Position numbers and translations under genes: made by a program. A stretch of DNA of 64,000 bases from Hysterangium stoloniferum (lineage: Eukaryota; Basidiomycota; Agaricomycetes; Hysterangiales; Hysterangiaceae). The stretch is taken from positions 744,001 to 808,000 of the forward strand of contig WHVD01000013.1 in assembly GCA_015178975.1 (NCBI GenBank). Reading direction: 5' to 3'. Numbering within the stretch: the stretch's first letter is position 1; each line of letters begins with the position of its first letter. Of this stretch, positions 33,326 through 43,196 are shown piece after piece. The notes beneath the pieces were generated by a model that did no database searches, was not told the origin of the DNA, and worked only from the letters and a program-made list of their open reading frames with translations.

Positions 33326-36300
33326 TTGACCCAATCGATTCCTGAATGGTCGAACGAGGTGACGATTACTATGGAAGGAGGAAGAAGAATTCTTAAGCGG
33401 GAAGTGTTTTCTTTGTTCCTTGAAGCACTTCGTACGCATGATGATGTGTTACAGATCCTGCATGTCCTGCTTGGAGGAGATCATGTTGTGCCTAAGGTTG
33501 ACTACCAGTACATGTACATCCGTATGTTGGAGGAGTCTCTCAATGGAGTCACGCCGAATCTATCGCTGGCATACCTCACTTTAAGAGGTCGGTTGAAGCG
33601 AAACCAAAGAAGACTTGATAAGATGGTTTTAGAGGTACTCCTCCCCTATAACGACTCGATCCAGGTCCCTGATTCGCCTATCTCCACAACCAATTCGTTT
33701 GTTCGCAACTTAAACGGGTCCCCTGATACTCGTTTTCTGCATTCTCTCAACCGTCCTGTAATATTGGAGGATTTTCCACTGGATTTGAGGACGCAAGTAA
33801 TAGAACGCCTTCAGGAGAAGAGGATTGAGGTCTGCGCTCCCTTCCATCAACCCCAGCCGTGTCGACTTCTGAACGCGACGGAGATCGAGAGACAAATCGC
33901 GATGGAACCAGGCCTAACGTCTTTCCAGGGAGATCACCGCTCTCGCGTCGCATTTGAGGGAGTCTCCAACAGCCCTAACTTCAGGGATGAAGCGACCACT
34001 CTCAGAAACCGATCAGTCGCCAACAAGGGTCGACCGTCCTTCTCCACGGCATTTACTGAGGGCATAGCTGGCCCAGTTGCTGGTCGAGGATCGCTTAATC
34101 CAGATGGTCCCCGCCATTCTCTACCGATCGCTTCAAACCCTTTCTTGCCATCAGGAGGACCCCCTAGCGATTCATCTGGGAGTTCGAATACTTCAGACCG
34201 GGGAGGGAACTCAGGACGTGGGGAACGCCACAATGGAGTGCCTAATACCCCTTTTCGAACTCCGATGCGGTCTCGAGCTAGCGCACTTATTGACGACTTA
34301 CCTAAGGACAAGAAGGTCACTCTTAACACCAACGACCTCAAGATCAAATGGTCTGATCTCCCTGAATACGATGGAGCTCAATCCGAAGCCCTGGACTATA
34401 TCATGGATATCATGAGTCTCGCGGAGATATCAGACTCTATGAGTGCGATCTTAGGAGTTGCTCTGCCAAGACGACTCAAGGGGCACGCTAAGGTCTGGTG
34501 GAGCACCTTAGACCATGAGCATCGTACTGAATTCAGTCAATCTCATGGGTCGTTTCTTTGGGGTATCGTCGAAGGATTGCTCGGAACTCGTTGGCGTGAA
34601 TCCTTAGCCTTAGAATGGGAAGCTATGAAATTTCGACAGGCTGGTCACGATCGTGAGACACCCGTCCACTATATCCAACGGAGAGTTAAACTTTATCGTT
34701 TCCTGTACGGGTTCCACCAGGACAGAGGGGATGAGACACGCAGACTCATTCTCACACTGCCTACGGAATGGCTCTACCTTCTTCAAGGACAACCCATCGA
34801 TAATATCATGAGTTTACAGACTTATGCTAATAACCTGCAAGAAGCTCTGATTAATGCTTGGGTCCAAACACACCGGGAACGTTACAGGTTCCAGAAACCG
34901 CGTGTAATGTTATCGGAGGGTCAAGAATTGGATTTTAGAGTCACCGGCGACTCCTCTTCACCTAACCATATTCTCATTAGTGAGACTAACGAGAGAGGCT
35001 CGACGAGAAGGACCGTTCCAGACGTCGCTGATCCAAAACAGGGAAAGCGTCACGGAAAAATGTTCTTCGAGAGGAGTAACAAGAGGAGTTCGATCAAACC
35101 CACCAAGGAATGTTGGATATGTGGAAGTCCGGAGCATTTTAAGATAGACTGCCCTCAAGCTGGCAAAATGTCTCATTATGTCTCTATCAACAAATGCTCC
35201 GCACAGGATATGTCGGAGGAAGCTGAGGAGCAAAGGTTATATGAAGCGGTTCATGGACTATCTATACAAGGACAAGTAAATAACTCTGATGACGAATTGA
35301 CTTTTGTTTCCGTTTATTCGCCCCATGTCAAAGACAAATTAGTGAGGGAGGAAAATCGAACGACTGGTGAAGCTCTTCTGTCTGAAGCTTACGTATCCAT
35401 ACTCGCCGCAGATTTCTTCGAAAAAGGAGACCGGCTGAGTGCTCATCGGCAGGACCTTGAAGGCCTGACCGAGGACTACTGTCAGACTGGAGATTCTCAC
35501 GAACAAATCAGTTCGAATTCACTCTGTTCGCCTGGAGCTGATGTTGACACGTTCCCGTTTGATCCCGGGAACCCCCCCGATTTACTACCATACGAGAATT
35601 CGGATTCGGAGGACAGCGACGATGATCCAGTATTGGATTCCCCTTCGAAGCATGTTCCTTGCCGAAGTGAACACAGGAATGTAATCTTGTCCCTGCGCAA
35701 GGAAAGTAAGAGGCCTCGAATCCAATACCCTCATCCCAGTCGTCTGATGAAGGAGGATACTACGATCCTTTATCGAAAACGGGATCCTCCCAGTGGTTAC
35801 TCTAGCATAGGAGTTGCAGCGCTCCATGTTTTCGGTCATGTAGGAACTCCCGATTCACCCAAACGCGTTAAAATTCGAATGGACACGGGAGCGGATCTTT
35901 CCCTTATATCGGAGGAATTCTACAAGGAACTGCAGGGCATGTATAAGTTGAAACAAGGACTCAAATTACGTCTAATTCAGCTCACGGGTAACGCTAAGGT
36001 TATCGGATATGTTAATGTCCCCATTTACCTGGAGGACGACAGTGGAACGTTACTGAAGTTTGCGGCTGAAACTTATGTCGTTAGAGGAATGACGGTGCCA
36101 ATTCTTTTGGGAGAAGACTTCCATATTAATTATGAAATTGGTACTCTAAGAGATCAGCCGTTGGGATCTAGACTTATTCTCCCGGGACAACAGGGTTTTA
36201 TTCCAGCCAGCTCTTCTAAGGAACCTCAACCTTTGACCTTCACCGTCAATAAGGCCCCTTTCGGGAAGCATGAGAAGGAGTCATCCAAACTCACCTCTCT

Positions 36301-39300
36301 CCCCGATAAAGGTGTGCGTACTGAAAGAGTCGCGCGAGCCTTGGAGGATTGCACTATCGATCCAGAGTCAGCCAGACTAGTGCCTATTTTTGTTGAAGAT
36401 CTAAAGGGCGAGGAATGGATTGTTGAAGGAATTGTACTGCAAAACGAGGACGGTTCTATATTAGCCACACCAATCACGGCAATTTCAAGGAATAGTGCGG
36501 CAGTACCTTTAGCCAATCCATCACTAACCCCTAAGACTATCCGACGAGGGGAGACAATAGGGATAATTCATGACCCCGCTCGTTGGGCTCACAAGCCCAG
36601 GTCATTCGAGGAGAAAAGTTTAATGGTAGCAGGCGCGACCAAGATCGCACACCTTATTGAAAGTCTCTCTCAACTTGAGGAGGACCGTCAAGTCGCCTCA
36701 GAAAGACCTAAGCCACCTGTTGAATCAGAGATTGCAGACAATTTCGAACCGCCTGGTCCTAAGACGGCTGCAGTGGCTGATAATGAGAAATTTGCCTCAG
36801 AGGATCTTCACAAGTTAGTCAATTTGGGACCAGATATACCAACGGAGGTCCTGCCACGTCTCAGATCAGTTTTGACTGAGAACGTTAAGGCCTTCGGAGT
36901 CGTTGGACGGTTAGGGCAAGTGGAATGTAGAGTCCCTGTCCCCTTGAAAGAGGGCGCTCAGCCCATATCCATGCCTATGTTCCCCTCGTCCCCTGCCAAT
37001 AGGCGAGTTATAGATGAGCAAATGGATACCTGGTTCGAACAGGGTGTCATTGAGCCATCTAAAAGCCCCTGGGAAGCGCCAGCCTTTGTAGTATATCACA
37101 ATGGTAAACCGCGGGTGGTCATCGACTATCGGAAACTTAACCATCTCACGGTTCCAGATAAATTTCCTTTACCACGTCAATCGGAGATTATGCAAGCGCT
37201 GTCGGGGTCAAATGTTCTTTCTTCTTTCGACGCGCTGGCAGGGTTTACTCAATTAGAAATGTTGGAGGACGATAAGCCCAAAACAGCCTTTAGATCCCAT
37301 AGAGGGCTGTGGCAATTTAAAAGGATGCCATTTGGGCTCAGAAATGGCCCCTCTACATTTCAGCGCGTCATGCAAACGGTTCTAGCACCCTACTTGTGGA
37401 TTTTTTGTTTAGTCTACATCGATGACATAGTCATATTCTCTAAGAACTGGGATGATCATTTGCTTCATCTGAATGAGGTGCTTGGCGCTATCGCTTCGGC
37501 CGGTATTACTCTCTCTCCCAAGAAATGTTTTATCGGATATAATTCGATATTGTTATTGGGTCATAAAGTATCTAGGCTGGGTTTTTCAACCCATCAAGAA
37601 AAGGTTCGCGCTATATTGGAATTGGCCCCACCCACTAAGGTTTCTGATCTACAACGGTTTCTTGGAATGGTCCTTTACTTTTCAGCATATATACCATTTT
37701 ATTCATGGATGGTGTCCCCTTTATTCTCGCTCCTAAAAAAGGGAACACCTTGGACGTGGACTGCTGAACATGTCCGAGCTTATGAGGATGTTAAAACCGC
37801 ATTAGGATCAGCTCCAGTGTTGGGACATCCAGTTAGTGGGATGCCCTACCGATTGTATACGGACGCTTCGGATTTTGCCTTGGGTTGTTGCCTCCAACAA
37901 GTCCAGAAGATGGCTTTAGGAGATTTAGTGGATACAAAAATCTACGCCCAAGCCAAATTGGCTTTTGACCGTGCGCAGGACGTGCCTTCCATTGTTCATT
38001 GGTACAAAACCAAACAGCCCGAAATTGAGTGGTCGGATTCGTGGGGATCCACTTTTGAGGTGACCGAAGTTACTGTTGAACGAGTCATTGCATATTGGAG
38101 TCGCACGCTGAAAAGCGCGGAGCGTAACTATTCTGCTACTGAACGGGAAGCATTAGCAGCAAAGGAGGGACTGGTCCACTTTCAACCTTTCATTGAAGGT
38201 GAACATGTCCTGCTCATTACGGACCATGCAGCTCTGCAATGGGCTAGATCTTACGAGAACACTAATCATCGACTAGCCGCATGGGGGGCGATATACGCTG
38301 CATTTCCAGGTCTCAAGATTTTGCATCGAGCAGGGAGAATTCACAGCAATGTGGATCCACTGTCCAGACTCCCTCGGGTACCAGCCTTCGTGAGCCCTAT
38401 TAGAGATGATTTGCAGGCTATCACCTCGACTTCTCTGGACAAGAATACTGAGGAAAAACTATGGAAAGACGAACCCGCTAAGAAGGCGGTCTTCTCTACC
38501 ATACTCGATTCTATGGAGCCTTTTGGAGTAACTCAAAAGGTCCGACGGTCAGAATGGGATATTCATAACGCAATAAGGAATGACCAGGAAGACGAGTCCG
38601 ACTTCGCATTGCATCATCCTCAGCTACTAATCAGCATCGAGGAGGGATATACAAAGAAATTTCTAGAGGGTTATTCAAAGGACCCGGTTTTCAGGAATCT
38701 CTATGCTTTAGATACCCCTTCACCCAACGCAGTTGTTACTCCTTCTCACTACTTCGTGGGAGCAAACCGACTCCTGTACTTTCGCGACTCGGACTGGAAA
38801 AGTCGAGTCTGTGTACCCAGAACCATGATTAACTCGATTCTAAGGTTGGTGCATGATAACCCTTTTGAGGGAGCACACGCCGGAGGCCAGCGGTTGTTCA
38901 ACCTGATGAAAGACCGGTTCTTTTGGCCGAGAATGCTACAAGATTGCGTGTCGTACGCGCGTACCTGCGATATCTGCCAAAAAACCAAAGTCGATCGCAC
39001 CGCTCGTCAAGGAGCCCTCAGACCGGCTGACGTACCTTTTAGGCCATTCGAGGTAGTTTCTATGGACTTGATCACTGGACTACCCGATTCAGGAAAGGAT
39101 TCGTATTCCGCAGTCTTCGTTGCCGTTGATAAATTGATGCGCTACGCTATTACAATACCTACCTTTTCGAACCTTACCGCTGAAGGATTCGCACGAATAT
39201 TTGTCAAACAGGTAGCAAGCCCCTTCGGACTGCCCTCGCGAATAATCTGTGACCGGGATAAGAGATGGACCTGCAGGTTTTGGCGGGAAGTCTGTAAGAT

Positions 39301-40147
39301 CTATGGTACCACCCTTGCGGTATCTTCGGCTCATCATCCTCAAACGGATGGGCAAACGGAGAATATGAACGTGACCATAGAACAGATGCTTCGAGCCTAT
39401 TGTGCCTCTGCTAAAGAAAGCTGGTCCCAGTGGATTGAGGTAGTTGTTCACGCATACAACTCGACTGTTCACAGTTCCACAAACTACGCCCCGGCCTTCT
39501 TATTAATGGGATACCTCCCAAGAGGAATGTCTCGAGTTCTAGGAGGTGACGAGCCCCTAGTTCCTAGAGAACTATCAGACAGCCCTATGGCCGACCAATG
39601 GATCCTCGAGCTAGAAAATCATCGGCAGATGGCACGGGATTCCATCGCTCGAGCCCAAGAGATTCAAGCACGAGCGTATAACAAGAAGCAAAGACCTGTA
39701 GAAGATATCTCTGAAGGAGACTTTGTATTGGTGAACCCCCACTCCCTCAAACTGGTGGAAGTCAAGGGAACGGGGAAGAAACTGATACAAAGACGGATTG
39801 GACCATTCGAGGTCCTTGAGAAATTGAACTCTCAAGTATTTAGGCTTAAGATTCCCCCGGAGTACCCTATGCATCCAGTCATTAATCGGGATCATCTGCG
39901 GAAATATCAACCCTCTCCTTCCAAGCTAGGTCCGAGACCCCAACTTGAGAACCTAAGAGAGTTGAAATCAGATCACGAAGAATATGAAGTCGAAGCTATT
40001 GTTGGACATAGGAAACAGCAAAATCGTCTGCTATTTAGGGTGCGCTGGAAAGGTTATGGACCCGAGGAGGATTCGTGGTTAAGCAGCACTGACCTTAGAA
40101 ACGCTCCGGCACTTTTGAGGGCATACAAGGCGCTGTTCAACATTTAA
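33326..40147 (+). CDS. Gag-Pol polyprotein of A2 (Ty3/Gypsy chromovirus)
   Basis: This is a retrotransposon polyprotein in a single long frame, with gag continuing upstream to about 32,726. Numbering from this open frame, the parts are: gag capsid-like region, CCHC zinc knuckle from residue 596 (C-x2-C-x4-H-x4-C, 'CWICGSPEHFKIDC'), aspartic protease D853 in MDTGADLSLIS, RT with YIDD at about 1364, RNase H with YTDASD at about 1512 and TEREAL, integrase zinc finger (about 1842-1885, 'CDICQK'), integrase DDE core from about D1914 through 'ICDRDKRW' and 'HHPQTDGQTEN', and a C-terminal chromodomain (about 2219-2262, 'FRVRWKGYGPEEDSW'). Gag and pol share one frame, so no frameshift signal is needed. 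RNase H has a spacer of about 65 residues between LQQVQ and VIAYWSRTL. By family knowledge chromodomains direct integration to heterochromatin. Treated as a fossil. Confidence 0.92.
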   Translation: MTQSIPEWSNEVTITMEGGRRILKREVFSLFLEALRTHDDVLQILHVLLGGDHVVPKVDYQYMYIRMLEESLNGVTPNLSLAYLTLRGRLKRNQRRLDKMVLEVLLPYNDSIQVPDSPISTTNSFVRNLNGSPDTRFLHSLNRPVILEDFPLDLRTQVIERLQEKRIEVCAPFHQPQPCRLLNATEIERQIAMEPGLTSFQGDHRSRVAFEGVSNSPNFRDEATTLRNRSVANKGRPSFSTAFTEGIAGPVAGRGSLNPDGPRHSLPIASNPFLPSGGPPSDSSGSSNTSDRGGNSGRGERHNGVPNTPFRTPMRSRASALIDDLPKDKKVTLNTNDLKIKWSDLPEYDGAQSEALDYIMDIMSLAEISDSMSAILGVALPRRLKGHAKVWWSTLDHEHRTEFSQSHGSFLWGIVEGLLGTRWRESLALEWEAMKFRQAGHDRETPVHYIQRRVKLYRFLYGFHQDRGDETRRLILTLPTEWLYLLQGQPIDNIMSLQTYANNLQEALINAWVQTHRERYRFQKPRVMLSEGQELDFRVTGDSSSPNHILISETNERGSTRRTVPDVADPKQGKRHGKMFFERSNKRSSIKPTKECWICGSPEHFKIDCPQAGKMSHYVSINKCSAQDMSEEAEEQRLYEAVHGLSIQGQVNNSDDELTFVSVYSPHVKDKLVREENRTTGEALLSEAYVSILAADFFEKGDRLSAHRQDLEGLTEDYCQTGDSHEQISSNSLCSPGADVDTFPFDPGNPPDLLPYENSDSEDSDDDPVLDSPSKHVPCRSEHRNVILSLRKESKRPRIQYPHPSRLMKEDTTILYRKRDPPSGYSSIGVAALHVFGHVGTPDSPKRVKIRMDTGADLSLISEEFYKELQGMYKLKQGLKLRLIQLTGNAKVIGYVNVPIYLEDDSGTLLKFAAETYVVRGMTVPILLGEDFHINYEIGTLRDQPLGSRLILPGQQGFIPASSSKEPQPLTFTVNKAPFGKHEKESSKLTSLPDKGVRTERVARALEDCTIDPESARLVPIFVEDLKGEEWIVEGIVLQNEDGSILATPITAISRNSAAVPLANPSLTPKTIRRGETIGIIHDPARWAHKPRSFEEKSLMVAGATKIAHLIESLSQLEEDRQVASERPKPPVESEIADNFEPPGPKTAAVADNEKFASEDLHKLVNLGPDIPTEVLPRLRSVLTENVKAFGVVGRLGQVECRVPVPLKEGAQPISMPMFPSSPANRRVIDEQMDTWFEQGVIEPSKSPWEAPAFVVYHNGKPRVVIDYRKLNHLTVPDKFPLPRQSEIMQALSGSNVLSSFDALAGFTQLEMLEDDKPKTAFRSHRGLWQFKRMPFGLRNGPSTFQRVMQTVLAPYLWIFCLVYIDDIVIFSKNWDDHLLHLNEVLGAIASAGITLSPKKCFIGYNSILLLGHKVSRLGFSTHQEKVRAILELAPPTKVSDLQRFLGMVLYFSAYIPFYSWMVSPLFSLLKKGTPWTWTAEHVRAYEDVKTALGSAPVLGHPVSGMPYRLYTDASDFALGCCLQQVQKMALGDLVDTKIYAQAKLAFDRAQDVPSIVHWYKTKQPEIEWSDSWGSTFEVTEVTVERVIAYWSRTLKSAERNYSATEREALAAKEGLVHFQPFIEGEHVLLITDHAALQWARSYENTNHRLAAWGAIYAAFPGLKILHRAGRIHSNVDPLSRLPRVPAFVSPIRDDLQAITSTSLDKNTEEKLWKDEPAKKAVFSTILDSMEPFGVTQKVRRSEWDIHNAIRNDQEDESDFALHHPQLLISIEEGYTKKFLEGYSKDPVFRNLYALDTPSPNAVVTPSHYFVGANRLLYFRDSDWKSRVCVPRTMINSILRLVHDNPFEGAHAGGQRLFNLMKDRFFWPRMLQDCVSYARTCDICQKTKVDRTARQGALRPADVPFRPFEVVSMDLITGLPDSGKDSYSAVFVAVDKLMRYAITIPTFSNLTAEGFARIFVKQVASPFGLPSRIICDRDKRWTCRFWREVCKIYGTTLAVSSAHHPQTDGQTENMNVTIEQMLRAYCASAKESWSQWIEVVVHAYNSTVHSSTNYAPAFLLMGYLPRGMSRVLGGDEPLVPRELSDSPMADQWILELENHRQMARDSIARAQEIQARAYNKKQRPVEDISEGDFVLVNPHSLKLVEVKGTGKKLIQRRIGPFEVLEKLNSQVFRLKIPPEYPMHPVINRDHLRKYQPSPSKLGPRPQLENLRELKSDHEEYEVEAIVGHRKQQNRLLFRVRWKGYGPEEDSWLSSTDLRNAPALLRAYKALFNI

Positions 40148-40365
40148 CGGGATATATGCGCTCAAGGAATCATCTATTCCCTCTCTTTTGTAACTTCCTT
40201 TCAGAAATATCTCAGTTATTCGGTGAGCCATCTCGTTGGCTTTTATTCTTTTTCATTTTCCTATCCCTTCTGTCGATTGGGACAACCATTAACTGGCAGC
40301 GGATACATTTCCCCAAAACCCGGCCACAATTAATGAATTCTATTTAACGACCAACCGAGTGGAGT

Positions 40366-40479
40366 TTCAATTCAATATATATATAAAAAAAAGTACACGT
40401 AAATTCGCATAAATTTTCTTTATCTTTCACACCACGTCCTTCCCTCTATCTTCAACTTCACCACTTTTATCGCGTTATA
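40366..40479 (+). promoter_or_regulatory. Promoter-like spacer before the 3' ORF of A2
   Basis: Between the end of pol and the 3' ORF lies TATATATATAAAAAAAAG (about 40,376-40,393) followed by a pyrimidine-rich stretch (ATCTTTCACACC...TTCCCTC) leading to the ATG at 40,480. A TATA-like box with a CT-rich tract about 90 bp upstream of an ATG is typical of fungal promoters. This suggests, but does not show, separate transcription of the 3' ORF. Confidence 0.45.
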
Positions 40480-41034
40480 ATGCTCCCTTTCCAACAAAAC
40501 AAGCAAGTCCTCCCTAAGTTCAAAAAGGTCCAGCGAGCCCCGACAGCCAGTACATCCACGACCGGCGGGGGATTCATCACCCGCGTGCCTCGTACAGACA
40601 ATGTCGAGAGCAATTGGGATATCCAGGAATCAACCCCCCTTTCGACTTTCTCCTTTGGTGATGAGCCGGGGAAAAGTACCGGTACGGATTGGAGCAAGCC
40701 GTTAGGCCCCTCCGTCAGGCCATCATCTGAGGAAGTCGCTGCTAGCATGCGGAAGCAGGAAATGTTCATGGAAGAACACAACGCAAGGAGACTCGCCCGC
40801 AAAAGAGAAAGGCGTGCTGAGTATAGAAGTCAACAGGAGGCGAGGGGAGCAAGAGAAGGAGTCCCTTCCAAGCGGCAGCAGCGTGAGTACAGAGCGCAGT
40901 GCGGAAACAGAGCTTCAGTGCCGATCCTTCCCCCAGCGGGAGAGAAATGGGCCGACTTCGCGGAGACCGATGATAGCGAGGGTGGGACGCCTCGTATTAG
41001 GACGACGGGAACCAAGAGCTGGAAGGAGAAGGAG
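40480..41034 (+). CDS. 3' ORF of A2, first part (up to solo LTR)
   Basis: The frame starts at an ATG after the promoter-like spacer and is open to the solo LTR. The product is hydrophilic. A short N-terminal basic stretch (QNKQVLPKFKKVQR) is followed by a Ser/Thr-rich region and then a strongly charged segment (ARRLARKRERRAEYRSQQEA, about residues 102-121) likely to be helical. No signal peptide or membrane segment is seen, so this is not an obvious envelope protein. I do not recognise the family. The same sequence stands at the left edge of the window in A1. Confidence 0.65.
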
Positions 41035-41675
41035 TGTGAAGAGTGGTGGGTTCTGACCGCTCTATATACGAAGAATAGTGTTTATTCAACTACTATTAGA
41101 GAGTATTGACCGTCAGTACAATACTATAGACTACTAGACTGTTAGTACTAGTATAAGAACGCACAGCACGCCTCAAGAGCAACTGTATAGTTGCTCGCGA
41201 CGGCTTAGAACAGTAAGATAACGAGTTGACCCTTTACGGTACAACTAGTAGCTAGAAATAAGAAAGATACTCAGCTAAAGACTGAGAGTCTAGGATAGAG
41301 TATTAGTAGCGTGAGTCGACTACGGTGTCGACGAGCGCAAAATCTTGAAAGCGGAACTCGACCTTAGCGGTTCGAGTTCAAAAGGCTATTAGTAGACTAG
41401 AGAATGCTACCTTTATGGTAGCTGAGATACTACCCTTGACACCTCTCGTTATTCAACGTCTGAGTCGTTACGAAGTGGTGTCTGCTGGGTAAAAAGTTGT
41501 CTATCGTTTGGCGCCGAGGGCGCCCATACGTATACACAAAGCTTTGAACTACAAATCAAGGTGTGCTCGAAATATAGAAAGAATATAAAGAAAGAGAATA
41601 AAAGGTAAATAATAAAGTACTATAATCTGGTTATTATTCCTTAGTCCAGGTATGCATATATGCATACCCTTTACA
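41035..41675 (-). repeat. Solo LTR-A inside the 3' ORF of A2
   Basis: This 641-bp solo LTR runs TGTGAAGAG...CCCTTTACA with a perfect 5-bp target duplication aggag (41,030-41,034 and 41,676-41,680). The matching region of A1 near base 117 has no insertion. It is almost identical to the A2 3' LTR (43,197-43,837) but inverted, so the two form a large inverted repeat around the second part of the 3' ORF. Confidence 0.95.
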
Positions 41676-41680
41676 AGGAG

Positions 41681-43171
41681 GGTACCATCTTTTACGACTG
41701 GGAGCTACTTCGACGCATTAAGTTGCAACGCATAGTTCTCACCCGAGGGGATGGTCAAACGCTGCCCCAACGAGAAAAGGGATACCGTAGGGGACCAATT
41801 GAGTTTTCCTCGGATGAGGATGAGGAGGAGGACGAGAACAGGAATGGCGTGTATAGTATCCGATCTTTGGGAGAGGATTGCCATGAAGGGTTCCTTCTCC
41901 CATCTGAAGTTCGTTTCGTAACCAGCGACCCCAACCAAAGACAAACGCGGAGACTGTCATCCAGAGTATGGAGGGGTTACCGCCCTAGTCAACAGTCACT
42001 GGAACGCGAACCTTCCACGATTCCGGTCCCACATCTCTCGCCAACGTCGAGGCTCCTTCCCATCATTCACCCTACACACACTCCCTCAGCCCCGATTCTA
42101 ACGCCTCATCTACCTCCCTCTTCAAACACTGTACCAGTCCCAACCTCACTTGGGATGTCGAGGCCCCCTCCCATCCTTCACCCGACACACACTCCCTCTG
42201 CCCAACGCAAACCTTCCCCGATTCTGGCACCTCGTCTCTCTCCCTCCCCGAAAGCTATACCGGTACCGACCCAACTTCCGCCGTCACCAGGTATCCCTCC
42301 CGACTCTCCGTATTCATATTGCGTGTCCTTGGGTAGCCCTATCCAGGACCTTCCACCAGAGCGAATGGATGTCGATTTAGACCCCCCTACACCGGACGTC
42401 ATTGATCCCCTGGCAAGCAGAAAGGTGAAGGAGATGCAGAAAGCCACCACTCCTCTCCGAGAACAATCCTCTATTCCCGTCCTTGACAGCCCGGTTCCCC
42501 TCACTGAGCCTGTATCTACAACTTTCTGGATGCGAGTAGCCGTCAACTACCCTTCCGAACAGTTTCCTGTCAGAAGGGTGCTATCGGAGCTCGTGCCAGT
42601 ACTTCAACAACCAGTCCTTCAAGGGAGCCTCAAGGGTTGTCGCGGTCTGGCTCCATTGTCGGAGATAATGGAGGATTTCTATCTCTCCTTCGAGGATCTC
42701 GCAGAGGGGAAGAACTTTGCACGAGCAGCACAGGAGATTAAACTCTCTATGTTCCGGCACATCATAGTGGAGCTTCACCGTCTGCCCCCAGACTCAGCGA
42801 ATGTCCTCTCTATTGCTGGCTTAGTAGATTTACTCAAGGCCCTCGTCCTGACGCCTCCCACAGAGACCACCGTGCAACCACACGTTCCTGCCCTACTGCC
42901 CACGTCTTCGTTTCCCATCCCCAATGCTCCTCTTCTCGCGCGGATTTCCGCTCCGCCGGTTAGTGTCCGCGCAGTCGTTCGTTGCAGAGAGAAAGCCTAC
43001 AGACGATGGGCCGACTCCTTGTACAGGAATCCTAGTGATTTGACTCGGGCGAGAATAGCTGAATCCTTCAGAGTAAAAAGGGAACGATGGGGAAACCTCA
43101 TTTTGGACTTTGGGGGATCCTCACAGGAAGCTTGGGGCGGCGTCCCAGATGCTCTTCGACACCTAGTATAG
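41681..43171 (+). CDS. 3' ORF of A2, second part (after solo LTR)
   Basis: About 490 codons stay open to the stop just before the polypurine tract. The first part is acidic (SSDEDEEEDENR). A long Pro/Ser/Thr-rich stretch follows with two imperfect copies around 'HPTHTPSA', then a segment with well-spaced hydrophobics (about 270 residues before the end, 'FWMRVAVNYPSEQFPVRR') and a conserved C-terminus 'GGSSQEAWGGVPDALRHLV'. That terminus is shared with the family C fragment at 27,883-28,202. No enzyme motif or membrane segment was seen. Its role is unknown; it occupies the env position without looking like an envelope protein. Confidence 0.7.
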   Translation, partial: GTIFYDWELLRRIKLQRIVLTRGDGQTLPQREKGYRRGPIEFSSDEDEEEDENRNGVYSIRSLGEDCHEGFLLPSEVRFVTSDPNQRQTRRLSSRVWRGYRPSQQSLEREPSTIPVPHLSPTSRLLPIIHPTHTPSAPILTPHLPPSSNTVPVPTSLGMSRPPPILHPTHTPSAQRKPSPILAPRLSPSPKAIPVPTQLPPSPGIPPDSPYSYCVSLGSPIQDLPPERMDVDLDPPTPDVIDPLASRKVKEMQKATTPLREQSSIPVLDSPVPLTEPVSTTFWMRVAVNYPSEQFPVRRVLSELVPVLQQPVLQGSLKGCRGLAPLSEIMEDFYLSFEDLAEGKNFARAAQEIKLSMFRHIIVELHRLPPDSANVLSIAGLVDLLKALVLTPPTETTVQPHVPALLPTSSFPIPNAPLLARISAPPVSVRAVVRCREKAYRRWADSLYRNPSDLTRARIAESFRVKRERWGNLILDFGGSSQEAWGGVPDALRHLV

Positions 43172-43184
43172 CACATCCCTTCGA

Positions 43185-43196
43185 ACTGGGGGGCAC
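43185..43196 (+). other. Polypurine tract of A2
   Basis: The run aactggggggcac abuts the 3' LTR. The same tract precedes the 3' LTRs at 1632, 17,137 and 28,228, so it is shared by families A, B and C. Confidence 0.75.

Noticed and set aside
41660-41680. Start of the second 3' ORF segment at 41,660
   Set aside because: The first 16 bases of that frame lie inside the solo LTR, so they are not part of the ORF's own sequence; I begin the feature after the target duplication.
40480-43171. Envelope gene
   Set aside because: It sits in the env position but shows no signal peptide, transmembrane segment, furin site or fusion peptide.
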